Origin: Chiua virens
Taxonomy: Eukaryota > Basidiomycota > Agaricomycetes > Boletales > Boletaceae
DNA length: 64,000 bases
Reading direction: 5' to 3'
Assembly (NCBI GenBank): GCA_019787685.1
Contig: JAHNUO010000004.1
Location: forward strand, 2,046,001 to 2,110,000
Below, in pieces: positions 49,520 to 59,427 of this stretch; positions within the stretch are counted from its first letter, which is position 1; every line of letters starts with the position of its first letter. The notes beneath the pieces are model-generated. The model was not told the DNA's origin and did not search any database. It was given only the letters and a program-made list of their open reading frames with translations. The translations under genes were made by a program, and so were the position numbers.

Positions 49520-49784
49520 GAGAATCCTCTGGGCGCGTGAGAGTGGCATCTATAGGGAGTGAAATGGGTTTTCATCGACTGCATCTTTTAGGTCTTCCCG
49601 ATACGACGTTGAAAAGTCACGGTCTTGGCTTCAGATCATGCAACCTCCAAGTTTTTCCCCCAACCGGTCCTACTATGATGTTCCTATTCTCACCACTGGA
49701 GCTGGGCACTGCATCTCAAATAGCTTTCCTGAAGTCGTCGTTGAAGGGGAATTGAAGACACTCAGTGAATTTGAAACAGCCTGA
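49520..49784 (+). pseudogene. alpha/beta-hydrolase C-terminal relic 1
   Basis: Resembles the end of the intact hydrolase at 36529-37400: a degraded ENPLW..SGIYRE segment, then PILTTGAGHCISNSFPEVVV and LKTLSEFETA-stop. The catalytic GAGHW has become GAGHC, frames shift, and the N-terminal two thirds are missing. It is followed by array copy E, the same order as hydrolase copy 2 and array copy A at 36.5-38 kb. Confidence 0.75.
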
Positions 49785-51279
49785 ACATTTGGTCAATGAC
49801 AATGTCTGACAACAAAGGCGAGGAGCCTATGCAGCGACCGCACTCCAAGGTTAAAAGATTGACCACCTCGCTCGATCTTCGATCAAATAACCCTAGTACG
49901 CTCCACATCGCTTCTTTGAGTTTCCGTGTTCCTTGACATGTCCAGAGCAGGATTGTTGATCAGCCCGGTTATGTGCACCCCAACTCAGTTGCGAATTTGC
50001 CATGACACGGGTCAAGTTCGTCAGTATAGCTTCGGTAAACGACGATGTGACTGCGCATTTGAGTGTTGCGTCTGCGTGACGTGAACGAGGCATTTGTGGA
50101 TGCACGGTCAGCCCGGACATCCGATCCAGACCATACGCTCTCGACGCTGTCCTAGAGGTCCAGGAGCGTCATATGGGTGCTATTCGAAGAGTTGGAGATG
50201 GTGCCATGACTGTGACCGTATTCAGGGAGACGGGGAACAGGGTGGTGGAGGCTAGATGGGGCGAGGGGAGGTGGTTGCATTTGCCAGTGGAGGTACGTAT
50301 TCGTTGGTGGGGAGGCTGAGAGGAGCCGTTGAACGTTGAGCGCTACAGCTGCTTGTGCTTTGACTCACGCGATCGCAAGGTATGGGCTCTACATTTCAAT
50401 TGGAAAGGAGGTTTGGCATATTCTGGACGAATGGCTATCGCGGCGGGCTTACGTACTAGGTCCATCTGTCAGTATAGAAGCTGTCACGGCTCATCTCATC
50501 CCCAGCTCTCCAGACGTTGTGGTCGCCGTCGTCCCCTATTATCTGCCGGCGAACCACAGGTTCCACTGACAGGACAACTTAAGAGGTAAGCAGTAAGATC
50601 GGATTGGAATAGGTTATCACGGCGGGCTTGATCGTGATTGCACCGTGCCTCGGAGTCATGTACTAGGTGACTACTAGTACTAGTCTAGTAGGTTCATCTG
50701 CTAGTGGAAGCTGTCATGGTCATCTCATCCTCAGCTCTCCAGATGTTGTACTGGTCCGAGTCGTCTCCTAGTATCTACCGGCGAACCACAGGTCGGGTCT
50801 GAGTCCATCCTCAGGCTACCGCTGTCTCAAGAGCGCAAGTAAAACAGTTGTCATTCCACTGACAAGACAACTTGAATAAATATCACGAGTCAAGCATAAA
50901 TAATAAGAAACCATAATCATGTCTTCCAGAGACAATAAACATATCGAGAGCTAGTAATAAATACGCTCAAGAAATTTCCTTTGTCGAAAGCACCAAACCA
51001 TAGACCTGAGAAATAGTACAAAACGGAGAGGTTTGCACAGAAGGCTCGACCTGCACATCCTAGGGTTGATTGCCCCAGGTTAATTCCGGTTTGGGAAGTC
51101 CATAAGGTTATGTATCGCGAAAATGAGCTGTACGGTTACTTACGACACTAGTGTTTACATTGGCAGTATGATTCGTGAATGAGTTCTCCTAGAAGGACAT
51201 GAGTATGCAATCTCAATTGCCATTATCGTTATCTCACCTTCACGATCCCAAGCTCTTCTGCGTTGGCCCAGACCCAGAT
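49785..51279. other. spacer with a local duplication and the 3' tail of copy E
   Basis: 50173-50569 (+) has exon-like frames (GRWLHLPVE before a GTACGT donor; IARYGLYISIGKEVWHILDE and on to a stop), but the phases across the intron do not match, so no gene is called. 50840-51260 is the AATAAATA-rich 3' tail and deletion junction of copy E. Confidence 0.45.
50430..50792. repeat. degenerate tandem duplication
   Basis: Two copies of a roughly 130-180 bp block, about 50430-50563 and 50610-50792, both containing GCGGGCTT, GAAGCTGTCA, CAGCTCTCCAGA and CGGCGAACCACAGG in the same order. The second has a small AGTACTAGT insertion. Similar CCGGCGAA blocks precede copies C (about 41130) and F (about 53920), so it belongs to the array spacer. 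Confidence 0.7.
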
Positions 51280-51681
51280 CTAGACCCGAAGTGGACGGCG
51301 TTCACACTCATTTGTGCCGGGACGTTTAGTACATTGAGGTGAACTTCCGCCACCGCCGCCACCACTACCTCCTTTACCTCCATGGTCACGATCGCGACCC
51401 CCACGACCCCCATGACCACCGTGACCACCACCATGACCACCACCATGACCACCACCATGACCACGATCGGGAATACTGTCATCAGCCGTGTCACCGTCGG
51501 CTGTATTATCATCGACCAACCAAGTGGCCTTGGGGTGTGGGATCGAGGCCAAGGTGCCGTCTACCCCGCTGTCATCAACTCCACTACCATCAACAACGGT
51601 CGATCCAGAACCCTGAGGGGACGGGATCGATAATGCATTAGAACAGAAGAGTGAAAGCGCGAGTAAAGGGAGGAGTAACAT
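51280..51681 (-). CDS. array copy E: secreted His/Gly-rich protein (laccase body deleted)
   Basis: Open exon of 133 codons. Signal peptide MLLLPLLALSLFCSNALS, one acidic repeat (TLASIPHPKATWLVDDN), then a tail not seen in the other copies: DRGHGGGHGGGHGGGHGGHG, followed by RGGRDRD, a poly-Gly run and a Cys-containing end (CTKRPGTNECERRPLRV). The His-Gly repeats are encoded by a 12-bp CCACCATGA-type minisatellite (plus-strand view). Runs of HGGG can bind Cu(II) or Ni(II); a metal-binding role next to copper oxidases is attractive but only inference. Laccase exons 4-10 are deleted at the same junction as in B and C, although here the last acceptor AG is lost. TATA at 51733-51740. Confidence 0.6.
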   Translation of the reverse strand: MLLLPLLALSLFCSNALSIPSPQGSGSTVVDGSGVDDSGVDGTLASIPHPKATWLVDDNTADGDTADDSIPDRGHGGGHGGGHGGGHGGHGGRGGRDRDHGGKGGSGGGGGGSSPQCTKRPGTNECERRPLRV

Positions 51682-54236
51682 CTTGAATGTTGTGAGGATC
51701 TTTGTGTGAAGACTTGTGGGTGGCTTGTGCTTCCTTTATACGAGAGCACTGAGGATCAATAATACCTTTTTTTGCCTGCTGCGAAGAGCTCAGCCTCCAT
51801 TTCTTTATCCTTGTGTTGTATCATTTGAGTTCCATTATCATTCATTCCCCCTATATCCCTCATCGCAGAACTGGTAAGGCACCAGCAGAAGACTGAATAT
51901 GGTGATGGTGAATCATTGTGGATGGAGTACATCGCTCCTGGTTGTAAGGACAGATACGAATGGGTCAATTCGCTATGCAATATTGAACAGAACGAGACAC
52001 ACTCGGCGGCTCATTAGACTATACGGGAACGTACGAGGTCCGGTGTGGACCCATACATATATCTGCCAATGAGCAGCAAGAAGACACGCAGTAACTTGAA
52101 CAGTCAAGATGGAGAGTCCCAACCACCCTGACGACACTGTCGAAACTGAAAATCGGAGAGCTTGAAGGAGTCGTATGCATACTATGATGCACAAACGGAC
52201 CTGTGACATGACCCAGGTGACTCTGGCTACCGTTTCCCCTCGGAGAAGATTATACAATAATATCCATGCCGGTATACACGCTGACTTGCTGTGTTCCCGC
52301 GGACAAAAACAGAAGTAGTGGTTGATACATTGATGCGTCGGACATTTGTGAGGTTCCGAGTTGAGATCATTCGACATGCGTGTCAGTGGCTGTGCTCGTA
52401 CCTTCGTCGCCCCATCACATTTTTGATGATTTTGGAGGATGGAAAATTCTTCTCCCTGGTCAACCCCTCTCCTAAGGTACAGCCTGAGTGTCCCGGTCAC
52501 CGAATTGTGACCTCAGGCTTGCTGTCCAAGCTAACTGCACTGTGCACTACCTCGGAACTTCCACCCCGTCATCGCGCATTGCATACCCGCCATCGCGAAA
52601 TCCACTTTGAGCGCGCCTGCTACTAGTCACGGTATCGTCTTGAACCAGTCACGAAAGTGATCGTCCACAGCGTCTTCCAGTGTGTTCTTCTCGTGATCCC
52701 AATCTCGGTCTTCACGCGCCGGCTCCCGCATGTCCTGCAAAGCAAGCATCCTTGGAGATCGCAATGCTACCCCCACGCGGACATGCAAAAACCTACAGCC
52801 CATCGGGAACCCCCAAGGCTTGCACTCCGAGGAACATGAACCGATATGCAGAACTGCTTTATTGGCATCAAATCCTGTGACTGCTTTGGTACTTATCTCG
52901 CACCACATAGATCTCGAGCGACTCACCCACGGACACCACCTCCACGTGCTCCATGACTACCTTCAAGCTCTCATTATGAAGCTTAGCCGCCTTCTCCTTG
53001 ATGGCCACTTCTTCACTTTGAGCACCGGTGCGTGACGAGTCTCCGAGTCAGTAAAGTCCTTCCCTTGAAGCTTGTGAAAGGGGACATGATGATCAAGGGG
53101 CGGTACTCGGTCAACTTGAGCGCTCTCGCCGTTCTGCGAGATAAGGATGAGTTTGACACGCATATAGGTAGGTACGACGAACACCAGCCAGAGACAAACA
53201 CGACGGGCTGGAGGCCACGGAGAACCATTCAAATCGAGTATATGAATCAAAAGGTATGACCCCATTTCTATTCGACGAGCGGACGTGTTAATTGTCCATG
53301 TAGCTCGGCGCAAGCGAACGTGCCCAAAGATCAGGCTGACATAGTGTATGATTTCGGGTTCTTGTCCATGACGTGTGTCAAGATAAAGCCAGAATATACC
53401 TGTGAGCGCTTAGATGGGTGAACGATTGGTCAATCACTAGGACCCTGTAGCCATCTTCGATTCGTAAAATGATGAGTTCTTTGTCTGTGTAATCCTATTA
53501 ATGTACTTATCGATTGAGTTGGCACTGGTCTGTCAAGTCGTACATTTAAAGTGACTGCCTGACAAACTGGATGCTCGCAATCGTGCACCACATCGCAGAA
53601 AAACATTGTCGTTGCGTGGGGTCCGCGCAGATTCTTTCTCAATTACAACAACTCGCAGTATCCAATAGAATCGTTGCCACCTCCACGAGAAAATCATTCT
53701 CCAGGATTGCGTTATCGTAGAGGTGGTATCCCAAGTCCACATGCTCAGACAGAGACTTAGGAACGTGGACAAGGGGTTTGGTGGGGGACTACGGTGGTCA
53801 TTTATTAAAGGCGGTCAAACTCAGCATCGTCGACTCAGGCTCAGACTCGAGAACTTGACACGCATATGAGACATGAGGAATTAGGTCTTCAGACGTTGCT
53901 AGGTTCGTCATGCCCAACTATCCGCCGGCCACAGCCGTCCTAGGAGCGCAACCAAACTAGTTGTTCCAGTACTAGTGACGATATACAATATCTCATCATA
54001 AATAAATAACCTAGACAATAAATATCACGAGCCAGGAATAAATAACCATAATTATGTCTTCCAGAGACCATATATGCAGAGTTAGTAATAAATAGCTTGA
54101 ACGATTCCCTGATAAAATAGAACTAAGAAACAGTGCGAATGAGAGTTTTCACTGGAGCGTTGATTGGCGCAAGTGTTGATTCTAATTACACAATTGACGC
54201 CAGTCGACTGCAATGACAACAAATCAATACTACAGT
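51682..54236. other. array spacer E-F
   Basis: 51730-52240 holds the upstream module of copy E. 53950-54236 is the AATAAATA-rich 3' tail of laccase F. Between them are open frames of 60-120 codons on both strands (for example 52627-52926 -, 52963-53313 -), some with coding-like composition, but stops and frame changes prevent a model. Probably decayed sequence. Confidence 0.45.
51733..51740 (-). promoter_or_regulatory. TATA box of copy E
   Basis: TATAAAGG on the minus strand, 52-59 bp upstream of the ATG, equivalent to the element before laccases D, F and G. Confidence 0.6.
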
Positions 54237-56686
54237 TTATCTAGCATGTTGAGGCAACGCACCCGGAACTGGTAGCCTGGACGCTTGAGCGGTCGATTCA
54301 GCCATGACAACAGCAAATCCGCTAGAACAGGCGTCAGTACTTAACTCGGCATCTGTTGAAGCGAAGCGAACGCACTGGTGGAGATGCCAGTCAATATGGC
54401 TAGAAATGGGGTTCGAGATCATCACATCGTTTGACAGGAGTCTTAGTGGCAATTCACTCACCAGTGAATGATCCAAGGTCCTGGATTATCTGTGCGGAAA
54501 CGGATGGTTACGTTGTCTGAAGAGGCGCTCCCCATGGACACGACGTCGCGTCGGACAGGATTCACAAAGTTGGGAGTGTTGCTGCCAGAAACTCTCACAA
54601 CGGAGAATTCGTGCTAAAAAGATGTCTGAATGACCAACCATAAGAGTCAAAGGGGGCCACATACGCCATGCAAATGGATGGGATGCTATAAAGAAATCAG
54701 GAATCAGCTAGGACCGACGTTTCATGAACGTTATACTCACGGGACCACCAGGTAAAAAGCCATTATTAGGGAAGCTTAATTCTACGACCTTATTCGGAGG
54801 AAGTTCATAGATACTTCCGCTAGGCAGCAATTGCGCGGGATGCAAGTTTCCGCTGAGAATCTGGAGAAGAACGGGGGTGGGAGGGTCGTTAAAAGGTACG
54901 CCGTTGATTTCAAACAATCTCGTTGATGTGTTGAGGCTAGCAGCAAGGCGGATGTTCCCGTCCGCATTTCCGATTCCGGGCCTCCCAGGAGCAGCTGGGT
55001 TGATCAGTGGGTGAAGTTTTCCCTCGTCGAACGCGAGTTGATACGGCCCAGGGCTTGACGTGGGTTCGCTGTTTGGCGCTTCAGCATATCGTAAAATGGC
55101 AGAATTCACACCGCCCGTAAAACTAGGGTTCTGGGCCGGCGTACTGGAGCGAATCCAATAGTTTCCAATGGGCTGGTTCGCTGTTACAACTACGGAGTAG
55201 CGTTGACCAGCGAAGATGGGTATCGAGTCGACTTGTACGGGTTGCACTTCACTCCCATCTGCCTCGATGATGGTCATCCGGTGGCCATCGATAGTAAAGT
55301 TGAACCAAGGATCGCAGGACATGCTGATAACACGGAAGCGATAGCGCAACCCACGGCGGACGTTGATAACCGCGAGCGGCACCGCTGGACCACCAGGATA
55401 ACGGCCACGTCCATTGATCAAAGTCGAATTTGCAACCACATTGCCGAAGATATTGCCAAGAATGGGTCCCGCGACATGATACCTAAACCCGTGTCAGCAG
55501 GGAGACTTCTGTGCAGTGGAAATTGCTCACCAGTCTGACAGGGTTACAACCGTGCGATCTATTTGCAATTTCAACATAATGAATGTTCACAATGCGTGGA
55601 AACGTACCGTCATCAACGTCATACAATCCTTTGTGAGGATCATTAGGGTCATAGATAATCAGTGGTCCTCGCAGTCCGTCGCAGTATTGAATTCCATAAT
55701 GTGAGTGGTACCAGTGCGTCCCCGTCTGGCCGACATTGAATCGATACAGAAAAGATCTTTGAGGTTTAATTGGGCACTGAGTAACCGAGGGAACACCATC
55801 AGCCCAGTTGGTCCTTGTTTGAAAGATCCCATGCCAATGCTTTGAGAATTCCGTAAAAATTCAGATCACGAAATGAGCTTATAGATATGACGACTCACGA
55901 CGCTAGTGTTTGTATCCATGGAGGTATTTGTGAGCAGATTCGTGACTCGAATGGCAGCTTGACGGCCCTGGAACGACATGAGTGCGCGATCTCACTACCG
56001 GGGTAATCTCACCTTTGTGAGTCGGATTATTGGCCCGGGAAATACACCATTTGCAAGGACCGCTCTATGGATTGTCAGACAATGTACTAAGAGCAGAAAT
56101 CAACATCAACTTACGATCGGCTAAACCCGTCCGGTGCTATGTTACGGTTCACGATCCTAAGTTCTCCATTGTTAACGAGTCCCGGTCCCGGTTGACCTGG
56201 GGGTCCTGGTCCCGGACGGCCTGGAGGTCTTGGTCCCGGACGACCCGGAGGTCCTGGTCCTGGTCGACCCGGAGGTCTTGGTCCTGGACGACCCGGAGGT
56301 CGTGGACCCGGACGGCCTGGAGGGGTTCTAAACGCATCTGTATCGTCGTCGTCGGCATTGCTGCCATCAGCTGGGTCGCTATCATCTGCCCCGTCGTCAT
56401 CTGGCAACCCGGTGGTCTGTGGGTCTGGGACCGAAGCCAGGCTCCCGTCTGCCTCGCTGTCATCATTCCCACTATCACCAACTGCGCTGCCGTGGACTCC
56501 GTCGACATCGGCCGACCCGGTGACCTGGGGGTGCGGGGTCGAGGACAGGCTGCCATCTATCTTGCTGTTATCAATCCCATTGCCATCCACGATGCTGTCA
56601 TCGGTCGACCCGGAAGTCTGGGTAGGCGGGATTGATAATACATTAGCAGCGAAGAGTGAAAGAACGACTAAAGGGAGGAGTAACAT
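54237..56686 (-). CDS. laccase-like multicopper oxidase with acidic and Pro/Gly/Arg N-terminal extension (copy F)
   Basis: Same ten-exon design as copy D: 56686-56115, 56064-56013, 55967-55899, 55839-55608, 55558-55531, 55482-54741, 54685-54665 (21 bp), 54613-54462, 54399-54376, 54321-54237; 658 aa in an unbroken frame. Signal peptide [18 protein letters not shown]; acidic repeats with HPQVTG and DPQTTG cores; then about 50 residues of [24 protein letters not shown] repeats encoded by a 24-27 bp minisatellite (about 56180-56325), leading to [16 protein letters not shown]. Copper motifs HWHG (232-235), YHSHYG, HPIHLHG (566-572), HCHIDWHL with Cys at 623, then [11 protein letters not shown]. 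Exon sizes equal those of D except exons 1 and 4. Expected to be secreted and active. Confidence 0.9.
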
Positions 56687-58959
56687 CTCGAATGTTACGA
56701 GGGTGTTTCAAGTTGAGTGAATGCTTGTAGGCTGCTCGTGCTTCCTTTATACCCGGGAACACGAAGGATCGACGAGGTATTATTTGAGCTCCTGTTGCGA
56801 AGAGCTCAGCCTCTGTTGCCTGTGGCATACCATTCCGTTCGAGTTCCACCACCTTCATGTCCCCTATCGCTCTGATCACAGGACGGCTGTGGTACCATGC
56901 AAGGATTGAATAAGGAGACGATGAATAGTTACTTGGCTTGGATGGCGGAGCAGATCAATCCTGGTTGTAAGGACAGACACGAATGGGTACGTCTACTATG
57001 CGATATTAAGCAAGACAAGACATACCTGCCAACTCATCAAACCATACGGGATCGCAGGAACGATTACGAGGGCCGATGTGCCTCTATATACAACGAAACG
57101 AGTTGCCACAAGGAAGTGTGCGGAAATAGTTGAGACGGAGTAAGAGTCCGAATTGCCCCGTGACACGGTTTAAATTGAAGGAGAGCTTGTAGCTTCCGAC
57201 ATAACACGGACGTGACAACTGTAGAGTATCGATTCTCGGGAACTGCGCGACTCGTATGATTCCTAGAGATGGTCCTGTAACTTGATCCAGGCCAGGTGAC
57301 GTCAACTGGGTGTCTCCCCCGGAGATAATGACATGCCAAGTCGGAACCCTATGTACAACCTGGGCGCGTTGACTGGTAGTGTCCCACTGACATAAACAGA
57401 AGTGTTGGTTGGCACTGGCAGATCAAATAATTTACCAACTTACATAAATGACGTGGTAACACATAGGTTATAGTTATATTGGCCGACCTAAGTAGCCTCC
57501 GAGTCGATCTAGGCATACTGGCACATTTTTCTAGTTCACTTCATCAGCCATTTCACCAGCCGTGACCGACTCAACAGACCGTGATCCGAGTCCTCAACAC
57601 TTGACGGCGCAATTTCGGGGAAAACGCTGTCTTTAAACATCGCTGCGTGTGTGGAATGGCAGGGGAGATGAACGGAAGACCAGTAGAAAGAGTAAGCAAT
57701 CCCCAACCCCAAATCATGGCAGCATAGACGAGCATCACGAGGAGATTGCCTACTAGTAATGTGTTGCTGTGAGACAAAAATGTTGTGAGGCCTAATTGTG
57801 ATGGATGGTGTAAGGAAGAGAGAACACGGAGGCTCTGAGCTTGATCTGAACGCTCGAGACGCGGCAGTCGGTTCCGAATCGCTTAGCTCTGTGGCTGTGC
57901 TCGTCGTATCTTCCGAAGTCATCACCGTGAAAATATGATGATGCCACCAACTACTAGATGGGCCACTAGCGACAGTCCACTGGCCGGCCCCGTGCGTGTG
58001 GGGTAATAACTCGGACAAGTCACCGCGATATGTCACCTCCTGAACCAAACACTCGACCGCAGCCCATGAATCATATTAAGATTTACTCAGTGACTAGCAA
58101 ACAAAATTGGGGTCAAGCATCACCAGTGGCTGGTTTTGTGGACCCCAGATCTAGTCGTTCTTACACACGGACGTATGAAGGACTTTTGCCGGTAGGAAAC
58201 TCGAATGTATGTTATTCACTATCATGTAACATGCCGCGGCGTTGCTCCCCCAACGCCATGGTCTAATTCCAATATTGGTGATCTCATTCGCTACTGGTAA
58301 ACCCACCCCATTGTAGTTGCGCAAATCCCGCCCTCCTCCCGACTCGGATATCGCGTTTCATCCCTCCGTGACATACACTCCCGCATCGGTGCTGGCGCTG
58401 TGTTCTTACACTCACAAACTGACCTGAACCATCATTGATATTATGCACAATCCGGCTAGCGCCCCCTAGATTCCGTGCACCGTCCTCCTGGCAACGGAGG
58501 CCACAGTTCACGCTGGGCCCCGCTGCATTGGGGTCGGAAAGTACTGCTAATACACACTTTCACCCGAACTCTCCATCATCTGGTCTCCCTGTTTGCCTCC
58601 TTTGTCGTACACCCGTAGCGACGTCGCGCCATATTCAAGCCATGGTCTATTCGGCACTCCGGTTTCTTCTGCGGTAGCCCCTTCAAGGAGTGTCAGTCAC
58701 CATCCCTCGATTGGAATCATTGGATTCCAGGTGCATGCTCCTGTCCTTGAGACTTGTAGGGGATCTGTCACGGTCAAGTTGTTATCGTTCGCGATTATGG
58801 AGAACGAGTAGTACTCCCTCCCCAAACGTACTGTATGTTCGAGTTATCTCGCACGTCTGACAATAGCACACAGCGAAATGACAAAATTTTGATCAGAGGG
58901 ACTGCCATGTCCTTGCATTTCATGCCATTATTCGTGTTATTCATTAAAGCGCGTCCTTC
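56687..58959. other. array spacer F-G
   Basis: 56740-57330 is the upstream module of laccase F (GGTCCTGTAACTTGATCCAG near 57270). 58300-58800 resembles 63050-63530 downstream of unit G, so spacer and gene were duplicated together. A 170-codon frame at 57536-58048 (-) has no domain and was not called. Confidence 0.5.
56744..56751 (-). promoter_or_regulatory. TATA box of laccase F
   Basis: TATAAAGG on the minus strand, 58-65 bp upstream of the ATG, in the conserved promoter block. One TTCAAGTTG motif (56707-56715) lies between it and the ATG. Confidence 0.65.
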
Positions 58960-58974
58960 ATCGATTTTTATCTT

Positions 58975-59130
58975 CTAGGTTCAGTACGACGTCGGAACAA
59001 AATATTGAGAGTGACGGTCTTGGCTGCAAGTCATCCAATCTCCATGCCCTGCATGATCGAAAACATTCTGCCTTGTTATCACGTTCGCCTGGTCGTCGGC
59101 GGGCCATACATTATCCACCAAGAGTGGCAA
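58975..59130 (+). pseudogene. alpha/beta-hydrolase C-terminal relic 2
   Basis: A short stretch reading RVTVLAASHPI...ILPCYHVRLVV matches the WKVTILAADPA...IQPYPHVRTVTV segment of the intact hydrolase. It stops before the catalytic His and runs straight into the 3' tail of laccase G. It is a second relic in the same position relative to an array unit. Confidence 0.65.
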
Positions 59131-59427
59131 GCAAAACGACTGTCATTCCAGTGACGACATACACATAATAAATAAATAATCAAAACAATAAATATCACGA
59201 GTCAAGCATAAATAACCATAATTATGTCTTCCAGAGACAATATACTGAGTACTTCGAAATAAATAGCTTAAAGTGAATCCCCTGGTCGAAAGCCCAAAGA
59301 AACAGAAAAATGGAGAGCTATGAACGGAAGGTTTGACCTGCTCACACCTTAGGGTTGATTTCCCCAACTTAAGCCTGGCACAATTGACGCCAGTCGACTG
59401 TAATGAGAAAAAATCAAGATCTGCAGT

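Noticed and set aside
50173..50569. two-exon gene in the spacer before copy E
   Set aside because: The intron has good GT..AG signals but the reading phases of the two pieces do not match, and the second half is locally duplicated. Treated as decayed.
51380..51480. CRISPR-like regular repeat pattern (CCACCATGA units)
   Set aside because: Units are contiguous, short and in frame within a coding exon, without spacers. It is a minisatellite coding for HGGG.
57536..58048. 170-codon minus-strand frame in spacer F-G
   Set aside because: No recognisable domain, no promoter block, and the equivalent region beyond unit G does not keep the frame open.
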